Source of the DNA: Leptofilum sp041748655
GTDB lineage: Bacteria; Chloroflexota; Anaerolineae; Promineifilales; Promineifilaceae
Direction: 5' to 3'
Assembly: GCA_041748655.1 (NCBI GenBank)
Contig: JBGTCV010000057.1
Coordinates: 1-64,000, forward strand
Length of the DNA: 64,000 nt
Position 1 is the stretch's first letter. The number at the start of each line of letters is the position of its first letter. Of this stretch, positions 45,606-54,153 are shown piece after piece. The position numbers were made by a program, and so were the translations under genes. The notes beneath the pieces are model-generated. The model did not search any database. It was not told the origin of the DNA and saw nothing but the letters and a program-made list of their open reading frames with translations.

Positions 45606-46363
45606 CGGGTAACCACCTCCTTTACAAGCTCTTTGTATGCCTTTGCCCCTGAACTGTTGGGCGCGTGCTCAAATACATGGGTGTAGTTGGAGTGGGCTTC
45701 CTCCAGACTGACGTTTTTAGGAATGGTTGTTGCGAAAACAAGGTCGCCAAAGTAATCACGCAGTTGCTTTTCAACATCCTTTGAAACATTGGTGTGGTCT
45801 GAAAAGGTACACAAAACTCCCAGTATATCCAAAGAAGGATTAAGCTGAGTTTGTCTGACCATGTCAATCGTTTCCTGAAGCTGCACTAGGCCGGTAAGGG
45901 CAAAAAAGCCGGTGGAAACAGGAATAAGAAGCTTGTCGCTTGCAACAAAAGCGTTAATAGTCAAAAGCCCAAGGGATGGGGGATTGTCAATGATGATGTA
46001 GTCGTAATTTTCCTTTAGTTTACTCAAGGCTTTCTTGAGTCGCTCACCTCGGTTATCAAGGGCCTGCGCCAGTTCCAGGTCGGCGCTGGAAAGGCGGATG
46101 TGGGAGGGGACAAAGTGCAGATTATCAAATTTGGTGGGCTGCACGACGTTAGTCAAGGGAGCGAAGTTGATGATGACGTTATATAGGGACTTTTCCAGCG
46201 CAATCTCAATGTCCGGATGGATAAAAACACGCGTGGTGTTGGTCTGCGGGTCGGTGTCAATGAGAAGAACCTTATAACCCTCCAGCGACAATCCAGCAGC
46301 CAGGTTAATGGCGGTCGTGCTTTTGGCAACCCCTCCTTTTTGGTTAGCGACAGAGATTATCAT
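45602..46363 (-). CDS. parA: ParA-type partition ATPase
   Basis: The 253-residue protein begins MIISVANQKGGVAKSTTAINLA, a deviant Walker A (KGGVAKST), followed by LIDTDPQTNT and the DYIIIDNPPSLG Walker B. ParA ATPases position plasmids by dynamic DNA binding. The small N-terminus indicates the type Ib kind, which is autoregulated by its partner. It overlaps both neighbours by four bases (ATGA), forming a compact three-gene operon. Confidence 0.92.
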   Translation of the reverse strand: MIISVANQKGGVAKSTTAINLAAGLSLEGYKVLLIDTDPQTNTTRVFIHPDIEIALEKSLYNVIINFAPLTNVVQPTKFDNLHFVPSHIRLSSADLELAQALDNRGERLKKALSKLKENYDYIIIDNPPSLGLLTINAFVASDKLLIPVSTGFFALTGLVQLQETIDMVRQTQLNPSLDILGVLCTFSDHTNVSKDVEKQLRDYFGDLVFATTIPKNVSLEEAHSNYTHVFEHAPNSSGAKAYKELVKEVVTR

Positions 46364-46533
46364 GTTTGCTTGTTGCGCTTGGCATACTCGGATGTGATCA
46401 AACGCAGCAAAGCAGAAAGGGTGATATTGCGCTCATTAGCCAGGTCTTGTAGAGTCTGTTTAAGCTCCGCCGGTGCGTTGAACTTAATTAACACCTCGTG
46501 GATGTTTTTTCTGTGATTGTTGTTATGGGACAT
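46360..46533 (-). CDS. Ribbon-helix-helix protein upstream of parA
   Basis: 57 residues from MSHNNNHRKNIHEVLIKFNA. The pattern (VLIKFNAPAELKQTLQDLANERNITLSALLRLI) is a CopG/Arc-type ribbon-helix-helix. Its stop overlaps the parA start by 4 bases. It is likely to repress the operon and may bind the upstream A+T-rich region. Confidence 0.75.
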   Translation of the reverse strand: MSHNNNHRKNIHEVLIKFNAPAELKQTLQDLANERNITLSALLRLITSEYAKRNKQT

Positions 46534-46911
46534 ATTAGGGACTGGATAGGGACCTTGCAGACATTTTAACCATAGGAGTGGGGGAGTTGTCAAGTTGGAA
46601 ATGTCTATTTGTCTATTTTAGGTGAAGTGAACTCCGAGAGGTATCTTGATTTATTTTCGATACTTTGCGGATTTTTATGCTGCGAAGCTTTAAGCTTTTC
46701 CTCTATACAAGTATTTGCTGTTCTGGTAGACTATTGAGAGGTTTATTTCTACACAAGTATCGCGCCAATTCATTGTTGTTCCAATAAAATAAACACATAC
46801 TAATTGCAGCCAGACTATCTATTTGCCTGTCGCTTACATTAATTGTTGGTATTAACCTATATCAAGAGAGTACCTTTTTAAGAGCAAGGTTGCTGCAAGA
46901 GAATAAGTGCC
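46534..46911. other. A+T-rich gap with ACAAGTAT repeats
   Basis: ACAAGTAT occurs at about 46707 and 46753 in similar contexts (CTCTATACAAGTATTTG and TCTACACAAGTATCGC). No gene seen. It is upstream of the partition operon and could hold its promoter and operator, or a replication origin. Confidence 0.4.
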
Positions 46912-47562
46912 ATGAGTAAAAAATCCCGCCTGATTTCGACAAGTAAGACAAACTTTCCTCAAGCGTTGTTAATACTGTTGTCAGTAGTTGCTGTAGCCGT
47001 TTTAATAAATGTTGCCTTCGCATATCGTTCCCCCGAGGAAACTGCTCCACCAAATTCAAACGCAACAGTGAACGCTCCTATAGTTGACTTGGTTGAGATG
47101 AATGATTGGGAGGACTATGTAGACACGGTTGGAAAATTCTCCATCAAAGTGCCACCTGACTGGATTCAAGAAGAAGGAGTATATGTCTTTCCCTCACACA
47201 AATATTGGGAGATTACATGGCGTAAATCATATGAAATGGACGCTCCCTGGATTATATTGGGAGTGTGGGAGAATCCCCTTGGGTTATCCACACCAGAGTG
47301 GCTTGGAAACCGTTTACAGGAGCAAGGTGCATCCACAAATAGCACAACCTATGAACCAATAGAAATTGCGGGAACAGAGGGTTTGGTAGTTACCAGATTT
47401 CCCAATGGTGGGGTTCGTACTATTCTCTTTTCCTACAATTCAAAGATGTATGAGTTCACGCTTGGAACAGGTTCAGCAGAAGGCGGGGCACCTCAAAAGG
47501 CATCAGTCGATGATGAGAAAACGTTCAACTTAATGATGAACTCGCTACAGCTTCATGACTAA
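46912..47562 (+). CDS. Membrane-anchored extracytoplasmic protein, PsbP/LpqN-like
   Basis: The 216-residue protein has one N-terminal transmembrane helix (FPQALLILLSVVAVAVLINVAFAY) and a Thr/Asn-rich spacer. The single outer domain carries the GKFSIKVPPDWIQEEGVYVF start typical of the PsbP/Mog1-like fold, followed by IILGVWENPLGLSTPEWL and a strand-rich end. No enzymatic motif. It precedes the VWA/M23 surface protein on the same strand. Confidence 0.6.
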   Translation: MSKKSRLISTSKTNFPQALLILLSVVAVAVLINVAFAYRSPEETAPPNSNATVNAPIVDLVEMNDWEDYVDTVGKFSIKVPPDWIQEEGVYVFPSHKYWEITWRKSYEMDAPWIILGVWENPLGLSTPEWLGNRLQEQGASTNSTTYEPIEIAGTEGLVVTRFPNGGVRTILFSYNSKMYEFTLGTGSAEGGAPQKASVDDEKTFNLMMNSLQLHD

Positions 47563-47638
47563 GATTACTTTTAGTATTGTCCTACTATTCCAGTAAACCT
47601 GAGGGCTCCTTAACTGGCACAAAGAGAACGAATTGGAT

Positions 47639-49783
47639 ATGTCTTTACCTCCCCAGAAACAAAAGAGTTTATTTCTTTTTATGACCCTTCTTCTTATCTT
47701 GGTAGGGGTTTGCGTTGCTTCCGAACCGCAAGGAGGACAGGCAGCCCTTCTTGCTACCTCCTTTCGCTACCCGATTGATAATGGGTACTCCTGGATTGAA
47801 AGATACGATATTCAAAATGAGGGCTTAGAAAACAAATGGATTGATTGTTTCCAGCAGTATTGGCCTAAGCTTTATCATGCTGGAGAGGATTGGGGAAAAG
47901 CAACAGGTACATCTGTCAAAGCGATTGCTAACGGTCGAGTAGTATGGGCAGGGCAATGGTCTCCGGGAAAAGCAGTAATTGTAGAACATACACTCTCTGA
48001 TGGGTCCATAGTTTATTCAATGTACGCTCATTTGGAGAGCCAACTATCTGTAGATATAGGCCAGGATGTAACAATCGGTTCTGAGATTGGTAAACTCTAT
48101 TACCAAACCCTCTTTGGAAAAGATAATACGCATTTACACTGGGAGGTACGCTCCTTTTACGATGGAAGTTTTGTTTGCAATGATACCTTAATACCAGGCC
48201 GTGGTTATACATATCCAAACCGTCCAGACAGCTTTCCTAACCACCTCAGTAAAAGATACTATTCTCCATCTGTTTATGTAAGCGAAAGCGCAAAAAGAAA
48301 TGTATCTGTGGCCCTTCTAATTGATGCTTCGGGTAGTATGGGAACGAATGATGGGGATGGAATGAGAAGAGCCGCAGCAAAAGTCTTTATTGATAATACG
48401 CAAATTGGTGACAAGATTACAGTTATTTCATTTAATGCTCAAGCCTATAAATTAGCTGCGTTACGCACCATCCAGTCGGATGCAGATAGAATATTCCTCA
48501 AGGCAGCTGTTGATCAGGTAGGCCAAATTGGTGGTACAAATCTTAACGCTGCCCTAGATTTAGGATTTAGTGAACTTCTCTCTGACACCAGCAGCAATTT
48601 CAAAGCTGCTGTACTTTTAACTGATGGAATACAAGAAAGTGGCGGCCCCTACAACCCTCAAAGCCATTTACAGTATCAGAACAAGTTTTGGCCGCTTTAT
48701 ACAGTGGGCTTTGGGGAAGCCAACATGACACTACTTGAGCAAATTGCAACGGATACAAATGCAAAGTGTGTAAACAATTGTCTTCCTTTAGAAGATCCTG
48801 AAATGTTACAGGTTGTTTATTTTGAACTCTCTGAACGTGTAAACGGTGGAAAAATTACCCTCAGTACAAGTGTAGCCTTGAATCAGGGAGAGAGTAAAAC
48901 TCTTTTTACTGATGTATCCTCCAATCAGATGGCCGCAACATTCTTCATCGCTTGGCCAGGCAGTGAAGTTTCTATGAAGCTAAGAAGTCCGGGGGGTATG
49001 CTCATAGATGCTCTTACTATAGACCCGCATGTTTATCATTCTAAAGGCTCAACATACGAAATTTACACAATTCGTTTCCCTCAATCTGGAGAATGGATAA
49101 TTGAGCTTTATGGAACATCTTTGCCTATTGGAGGAGAAGTGGTTGACGTGCGAGTCTCTACAAAAACAGCAATGGGTAACTTTCCTGGTGATCTTGATGG
49201 AGATGGGGATGTTGATATATACGATTACAATCAACTTGTAACTGATTTTGGCAAAGTTGGCGACCCAGGCTTCATTCCGGCGGATATTAACATTAACGGA
49301 AGTGTTGACATTTTTGACTTTAACATCTTGGTTAGTAACTTTGGTCACTCCGAATCATCTGCGTCTACATCACCTGCTAATGCTAATATTGGTACATCTC
49401 TGCTCTCAGTACCGAATCCCCCAAGCAATGGTTCGTTTGTTTTCAGCAACAACAGTATCAATACCGCTACCATCATAAGATTTAACTGGGAGGATAACGC
49501 GGACGATGAGGATGGATTTTCTTTTAATTGGGAAATAGAAGATTATGATGGAAGTGTAGTTGCCACTTTGGCAAATCCTCCTACTGACACTAATCTAAGA
49601 CCCGATACAACCTCGGCAGTTCTGGCAGTAATACCTTGTGTCTCTGTCAACAAAGTTTATACAATTAACGCATCTGTGAGCGCTTTTAATGGGTCAGGAG
49701 TTTCTGCTGCTACACCAGCCTCAAGCATCCTATCGATCCCAGCCTGCAACTCAGTCTTTTTGCCGGTCATAATTAAGAAATGA
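47639..49783 (+). CDS. Secreted M23 peptidase / VWA / dockerin-like surface protein
   Basis: About 714 residues. Signal segment (SLFLFMTLLLILVGVCVASEP), then a LytM/M23 domain (ligands in KLYHAGEDWG and THLHWEVR), a von Willebrand A domain with MIDAS DASGSMG near residue 230 and ILLTDG-like AAVLLTDGIQE, a dockerin type I-like calcium repeat pair (DLDGDGDVDIYDYNQLVTDFG and DININGSVDIFDFNILVSNFG), a fibronectin-like part and the tail NSVFLPVIIKK. Such hydrophobic tails are frequent on secreted Chloroflexota proteins. ATG 47639 is preferred over TTG 47633. Likely exported and cell-wall-associated. Confidence 0.8.
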   Translation: MSLPPQKQKSLFLFMTLLLILVGVCVASEPQGGQAALLATSFRYPIDNGYSWIERYDIQNEGLENKWIDCFQQYWPKLYHAGEDWGKATGTSVKAIANGRVVWAGQWSPGKAVIVEHTLSDGSIVYSMYAHLESQLSVDIGQDVTIGSEIGKLYYQTLFGKDNTHLHWEVRSFYDGSFVCNDTLIPGRGYTYPNRPDSFPNHLSKRYYSPSVYVSESAKRNVSVALLIDASGSMGTNDGDGMRRAAAKVFIDNTQIGDKITVISFNAQAYKLAALRTIQSDADRIFLKAAVDQVGQIGGTNLNAALDLGFSELLSDTSSNFKAAVLLTDGIQESGGPYNPQSHLQYQNKFWPLYTVGFGEANMTLLEQIATDTNAKCVNNCLPLEDPEMLQVVYFELSERVNGGKITLSTSVALNQGESKTLFTDVSSNQMAATFFIAWPGSEVSMKLRSPGGMLIDALTIDPHVYHSKGSTYEIYTIRFPQSGEWIIELYGTSLPIGGEVVDVRVSTKTAMGNFPGDLDGDGDVDIYDYNQLVTDFGKVGDPGFIPADININGSVDIFDFNILVSNFGHSESSASTSPANANIGTSLLSVPNPPSNGSFVFSNNSINTATIIRFNWEDNADDEDGFSFNWEIEDYDGSVVATLANPPTDTNLRPDTTSAVLAVIPCVSVNKVYTINASVSAFNGSGVSAATPASSILSIPACNSVFLPVIIKK

Positions 49784-49806
49784 ATTACTGATATTTCGAG
49801 GTGCAA

Positions 49807-49837
49807 TTGAACCTTCACCATATGGTGATGATATAAT
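49807..49837 (+). promoter_or_regulatory. Promoter with 14-bp palindromic operator, leaderless GTG start
   Basis: TTGAAC (-35) and TATAAT (-10) are 19 bases apart. Between them lies the perfect palindrome TCACCATATGGTGA (49815-49828), a likely repressor site. The -10 box ends 6 bases before the GTG of the SprT-like gene, so the transcript would begin at the start codon. Confidence 0.65.
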
Positions 49838-49843
49838 CACTAT

Positions 49844-50686
49844 GTGCCAGAAAGATTACCAGACATAGCCAGAAGGGGAGTGCCAATTGAGGAGCCAAAT
49901 CCACAAGAAGCGATAAGGAAAGCAGCAGAAACCAATAGACAGTGGGATTACTCTCAGGAAGCAATAACGCTCTACAGACGAGCTGACACCGTTATTGACA
50001 GACTCTACCCAGTAATTCATACCCCATCATTTCAGGGCAGGCTACCCCCGGTTTTGATCGCGGTAGACAACCTAAGAAACAAAAATACTCTGGCGGCCTA
50101 CAGGATTGTCCCGGATGGCCTTGGTCTAAACTTTAAAATCACCTTCAATGAACAACACTACGTCAAAAAAGAAGCCGAGATGGTTTGGAGGTTTGGCGAT
50201 TGGGCGCAAATGGAGACTCTCGTGCATGAGGTTGGCCACCATTGGCAGCAAATGTTGGGGAAAGACCCCTACCAGCAAGGAAAGCGGGTTACCCATAATA
50301 AAGAGTTTACGGATAAGCTCGCCCAGCTTGGAATCCATTGTGCTAGGGAAGGCTACCATACGAAGGTTGCGGATGTTGATTCAGCCTTTGGGCAATTGAT
50401 GAAGGAGTGGGGGATAGAACCACCTGGGGAAGATATAAGGATATTGGAGTTTGATAAACATTGGTTTAAGGATGAGAAAAAGAAGGGGAAAAGCACTCTT
50501 ACCAAGTATTCCTGCCCTGATTGCGGAATGTCCGTCAGATACGGCCGCAAAGATGATCCTTTGTTGAAGCACATTCCTTGTGGATCAGTATTGGTTAGGG
50601 AAGGGGATAGGGTAGACCAAACTGTATATCAGAAACCGGAACTCCCCCCCCGAAGAAGAAGAGGCAAAGGCAGGGACACTGGATAA
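49844..50686 (+). CDS. SprT-like zinc metalloprotease
   Basis: The 280-residue protein has the zinc motif HExxH in TLVHEVGHHWQQMLG near residue 132 and a C-terminal zinc ribbon (YSCPDCGMSVRYGRKDDP...IPCG), the SprT/SPRTN-like architecture used by proteases that act on DNA-bound proteins. The N-terminus is MPERLPDIARR, the MxERxP start seen in several small proteins of the window. Leaderless GTG start under the palindromic promoter. Confidence 0.8.
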   Translation: MPERLPDIARRGVPIEEPNPQEAIRKAAETNRQWDYSQEAITLYRRADTVIDRLYPVIHTPSFQGRLPPVLIAVDNLRNKNTLAAYRIVPDGLGLNFKITFNEQHYVKKEAEMVWRFGDWAQMETLVHEVGHHWQQMLGKDPYQQGKRVTHNKEFTDKLAQLGIHCAREGYHTKVADVDSAFGQLMKEWGIEPPGEDIRILEFDKHWFKDEKKKGKSTLTKYSCPDCGMSVRYGRKDDPLLKHIPCGSVLVREGDRVDQTVYQKPELPPRRRRGKGRDTG

Positions 50687-50739
50687 GTTTTTAAAATATA
50701 CACCTGAGGAGACATTTGATACTGATTTTGTGTAGCCGG

Positions 50740-51087
50740 TCAATTCTTTGAAGGCGGATGTGGAATAAAGATTCGGTAAACACTTTCTTTGTCATTGTCT
50801 TTCAGAAGGATAGTAACAAACTCTCTTACGGGGTCATAGGCTCTTACCATCCGCATCCCATCTTTGTCCCTTTTTCTGACAATATCCTTGAGAGGGAAGT
50901 AATACATTGGGTTGCCGACCTGGTTCTCTTGGACAATTATGGTAAGAGTATCAACAACTAGAGCTCCCCGGCCCATTGCTTCATGCCCCAATAAAGCAGC
51001 GGGATACAAGACATACAGGTTCTCGTTTATCCATCTAAGATCATTCTCGCGTTCCTCATCCGGTGGTTTCCATCTTTCCGCTGACAT
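50740..51087 (-). CDS. Unknown small protein, GRGAIVVDT family, copy 3
   Basis: The 115-residue protein MSAERWKPPDEERENDLRWI has the same core as copies 1 and 2: GRGALVVDT, NPMYYFPL, D-DGMRMVRAYDP, REFVTILLKDNDKES-YRI. It is the most diverged of the three. TAGTAT lies 6 bases before ATG and there is no Shine-Dalgarno sequence. Three copies in one 64-kb window, each near a different accessory gene, make this a mobile or co-opted family; function unknown. Confidence 0.6.
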   Translation of the reverse strand: MSAERWKPPDEERENDLRWINENLYVLYPAALLGHEAMGRGALVVDTLTIIVQENQVGNPMYYFPLKDIVRKRDKDGMRMVRAYDPVREFVTILLKDNDKESVYRIFIPHPPSKN

Positions 51088-51159
51088 AAGTTGATACTAC
51101 ATTCTATACCCACCCATCTTTTAACACAGCTTAGCCACCTTGTATGTCCCTGCTAAGGT

Positions 51160-51627
51160 CTACTTGATTGTTGTTGCTTCCCGATCCGCTTCATCGTGTC
51201 TATCTGTCTCACCTTCACTGACTTTTTGATTATTATCTAGGGAATCTCCTTCCTGTACACTATCAAGTAACTCCTGGAGCGGGATATTTTGAGATATTGC
51301 GTCATTTCGGTAACGGTAAGGATTAGTTCTAACTCTGATTGACGGGGGTTCACGCCGAACTCCTTGAAGGTGGTCGGTAACTTTAGCCAAATAAACGCCA
51401 GCGCAGACTTGCCGCTCGGCCGGTTTCATTTCCTCGTTCCATTCTCTTAAAGGAAAGTGAGGCATATCAGGCAGGTTCAAGCCTTGCCTAAGGCAAAAAC
51501 CGGAAGCATCCCTTTTCGGAGCGCACGATTCTATGCACACTTCGTTCATGGAGTTCTCGCAAATAGCAGAACACCATGAAGGGGGTAAGCGTATGAATTT
51601 TCGTTCAATTTTCTTTTTAGTGTACAT
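51160..51627 (-). CDS. Hypothetical protein with N-terminal Cys cluster
   Basis: 155 residues. The N-terminal 50 residues contain six Cys (WCSAICENSMNEVCIESC-APK...GFCLR), which could bind zinc or an Fe-S cluster, then PDMPHFPLREWNEEM and an acidic, disordered C-terminal third (VQEGDSLDNNQKVSEGETD). No family recognised. Confidence 0.45.
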   Translation of the reverse strand: MYTKKKIERKFIRLPPSWCSAICENSMNEVCIESCAPKRDASGFCLRQGLNLPDMPHFPLREWNEEMKPAERQVCAGVYLAKVTDHLQGVRREPPSIRVRTNPYRYRNDAISQNIPLQELLDSVQEGDSLDNNQKVSEGETDRHDEADREATTIK

Positions 51628-51765
51628 GTTATAATCAAATTGGGAGAGGGATAACAGGGTCGCGCCCTATGCCTGGCATGGCTGATAGCAACGGCAATCC
51701 CCGTCCATCATTTATAAGGCCGTGAAGCTAGAGGTGGGCAACACATAGAATCACGGCCTCAAAGG

Positions 51766-52074
51766 TTATAACCTTTGCGTTGCTATCGTTCCTTTCTCTG
51801 CTTTACCTGCTCTGGGTGCATACCAGATCATCACATGGCCTTTGGGACATACGTATCTACTTACGATTGAATCGGGTAGCTCGTATTGCTTTAGATAGTT
51901 TCTGATCTTCTCAGGCATTGCAATCCCACTTGGCGAGGTTCTTTGTTGACAGGTTTTTCCGCATGTGTAACAAACTGGAAATCTGCTTTTGGGAGTTAAT
52001 CTATCCATCAGCCTATCAACAAAGTACAGAAAAAGAACAACACCAGCAAAAGCGTAAGCTATTAGCTCGTTCAT
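51766..52074 (-). CDS. Small membrane protein with zinc-ribbon-like domain
   Basis: The 102-residue protein has an N-terminal helix (ELIAYAFAGVVLFLYFVDRL) followed by a cytoplasmic or outer Cys/His cluster (PVCYTCGKTCQQRTS...VCPKGH). AAGGTGGTGAT precedes ATG. It lies in the coupling-ATPase cluster of the second element. Role unknown. Confidence 0.55.
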   Translation of the reverse strand: MNELIAYAFAGVVLFLYFVDRLMDRLTPKSRFPVCYTCGKTCQQRTSPSGIAMPEKIRNYLKQYELPDSIVSRYVCPKGHVMIWYAPRAGKAEKGTIATQRL

Positions 52075-52209
52075 CTATATATCACCACCTTCTAGCTCCA
52101 CGGCCACCTCAACGACTCAATAGATCAAGTCTAAGGAATCGCGTGAAGCCAAAGGGATTTACACGGCCATGAGCCACGGGAGGCTGCAAGGCCGTGAAGG
52201 ATCACCAGA

Positions 52210-52521
52210 TCAGCGTTTCTTGCCGATCACCTTACTGGCTGGTTTTTCTGTCCAGTACAGGTCTCGCTCAATCCCTAAGCCAAAACGACCTTTGTAGGCT
52301 TCTAACTCATTAAGTGAGCTGTAGCCCCATTCGTCGCAATGGTCGCCAAAGATTGAAGCGTAGCCGAAAATCACTCTTTCTTCAGGGTAGTACTCAGTTG
52401 CGTACCAGTCGCCAGCACCGGTTGGATTAAAGTAATGTGCTATGATAATCGGGTCTTTAACCTTTTCCTGGCAGCCTACCTGAGCAAAGCGCTTTTCAAG
52501 CTCTTTGGTCATTAACTTCAT
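52210..52521 (-). CDS. DUF2958 family protein
   Basis: The 103-residue protein matches the DUF2958 pattern: MTKELEKRFAQVG, DPIIIAHYFNPTGAGDWYATEY, ERVIFGYASIFGDHCDEWGYSSLNELE, FGLGIERDLYW. DUF2958 genes are common on plasmids and ICEs; molecular role unknown. GGGGGTGA before the start. Confidence 0.85.
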   Translation of the reverse strand: MKLMTKELEKRFAQVGCQEKVKDPIIIAHYFNPTGAGDWYATEYYPEERVIFGYASIFGDHCDEWGYSSLNELEAYKGRFGLGIERDLYWTEKPASKVIGKKR

Positions 52522-52612
52522 AACCTATTCACCCCCTTTCTATGGCTCATGGCCACTACTTCAACAAGGTCTACGCCTTGATGAATGCAAAAGGAGATTA
52601 GTTTTAAAAGTG

Positions 52613-54151
52613 CTAATGCGCTGTTGGTCTTGGGGCTTCTTGAGTATCTGCCTGCCTTGAATCAACTTGTCTGTCAGGCAACTTTCTTTTATTGATCACT
52701 TCCAGCGCATCTTCAACGGTTACTGCCCGCTTTTTAAGAAGCTCATCTTTTAAATCCTCAATAGGTGCAGGCAGTATCCCAGTCGGTCGCTCTGCCGTTC
52801 TTTCTACAAACTGTACAAACTGCTCTTTGTCGCGTTCGTTTAAGTAGCGCCTCATTATCATCTGCCGCCACTTCAGGTTTTGAATCCAGTTGGCCTCAGA
52901 CAAATACTGTCCTCTGTCAGATTCGGCTGTTGGATTGCTTCTATCTGTCGGAGCCTGCCATTTTTCCTGATGTTTGTCATATCTGAATAACTGCTGTGCC
53001 AGTGCATAAGCATCCTTTTGATTCTCCATCGCAAACGAGTAGATGTTGCCAAGATTCCAGATTTGTTCTTTTAAAAGTTCAGTTAGCTGCCAGTAAGCTT
53101 GAATAACAATAATGGGCATTAGCTTCCTGTTTCTAAAGTAAGTTGAGATTTCACCTAATGCTTTTGCCATGCCTTCTATCTCAAAAAGGCGGTATACCTC
53201 ATCGATGACGAGCAAAACGGGTTTAGACAAAGGATCATGAGGCGTGCGTTTATTTATAATGGATCTCAGACTGACAAATTCATCCCAGAAAACAAAAGCT
53301 TGTGCATTTTCCTGATTGGCCAGCTTCTCACCGCTTACCAAGTAAATAAGCCCTTTATCAATTACCTCTTTCGCGGTTACTCCCGATTTATAGTAGCCAT
53401 ACCTGGCTCTCAGGGATTTTGGTTCAATGATGGCTAGCGCGCTCATCAAGGCTTTTGTCCAGGAAGCCACATCTTGAGAATTAGCCTCGTTCCTTAAAAG
53501 GGTATTCTCGAAGTAAAATTTCGCCTCGGGTGCAATACCTCCATATCTTTTTATTGCCTTGTGAAGATCTCCGCCTTCATAACGGTTAATCAAAAATTTC
53601 TTTGCTTCGGTTATTTGCCAGGACTCACCGTGTTCGTTTTTGATTACCATCAAAAGCCTGTAAAGCATGGGTGCAGTAGTTTCCAGAGAATCCGCCATCA
53701 TCGGCGTTCCGGTCATTTTGTTGGGATTTAGTTCTTTTCCAATGCTTACCGCTTTTTGTACTTGCTCTTCGTCTGTCAAACCGCACTCAGGGTCGAACAT
53801 GGGTTTGGGTACTACCCATTTTTCATGTCCTGGAATATCCAGCACAATTCTTCTCAAGAGTGAGTCTCTTTGTTCGGCCGGGAGTAGATGGACAAGCTCT
53901 ATAAACTCATTGGTGAGGGACCCTGAAGCATCCAGAGAAAAGACAGGCCTGTCAGGATAAGTAAGCGCATACTCCACCATTTTCATGGCAAGAAAGGTTG
54001 TCTTTCCACTTGAAGGATTACCCGAAAGAAGCATCCCGCGAGTTAAGCTTTCAAAGAAAATCCTATCCTCACGGCTCATCCTCAAATTCGGGATGTACGG
54101 TATTTGTGGCTTTCCAAAAAGAATTTTGAGTACAGTATCCAGATTAAACAT
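52613..54151 (-). CDS. VirD4/TraG-like conjugative coupling ATPase (second copy)
   Basis: About 512 residues from MFNLDTVLKILFGKPQ (GGAG 5 bases before ATG). Walker A GNPSSGKTTF near residue 48 and Walker B VLLVIDEVYRLF near residue 305. The order (DPECGLTDEEQVQKAVSIGKELN, then DEFVSLRSI...) resembles TraG-type ATPases. It lies 2 bp after the replication-relaxation-like gene. The C-terminus is Arg/Gln-rich and may bind DNA or the relaxosome. Only distantly like the 34922 ATPase. Confidence 0.75.
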   Translation of the reverse strand: MFNLDTVLKILFGKPQIPYIPNLRMSREDRIFFESLTRGMLLSGNPSSGKTTFLAMKMVEYALTYPDRPVFSLDASGSLTNEFIELVHLLPAEQRDSLLRRIVLDIPGHEKWVVPKPMFDPECGLTDEEQVQKAVSIGKELNPNKMTGTPMMADSLETTAPMLYRLLMVIKNEHGESWQITEAKKFLINRYEGGDLHKAIKRYGGIAPEAKFYFENTLLRNEANSQDVASWTKALMSALAIIEPKSLRARYGYYKSGVTAKEVIDKGLIYLVSGEKLANQENAQAFVFWDEFVSLRSIINKRTPHDPLSKPVLLVIDEVYRLFEIEGMAKALGEISTYFRNRKLMPIIVIQAYWQLTELLKEQIWNLGNIYSFAMENQKDAYALAQQLFRYDKHQEKWQAPTDRSNPTAESDRGQYLSEANWIQNLKWRQMIMRRYLNERDKEQFVQFVERTAERPTGILPAPIEDLKDELLKKRAVTVEDALEVINKRKLPDRQVDSRQADTQEAPRPTAH

Positions 54152-54153
54152 AA

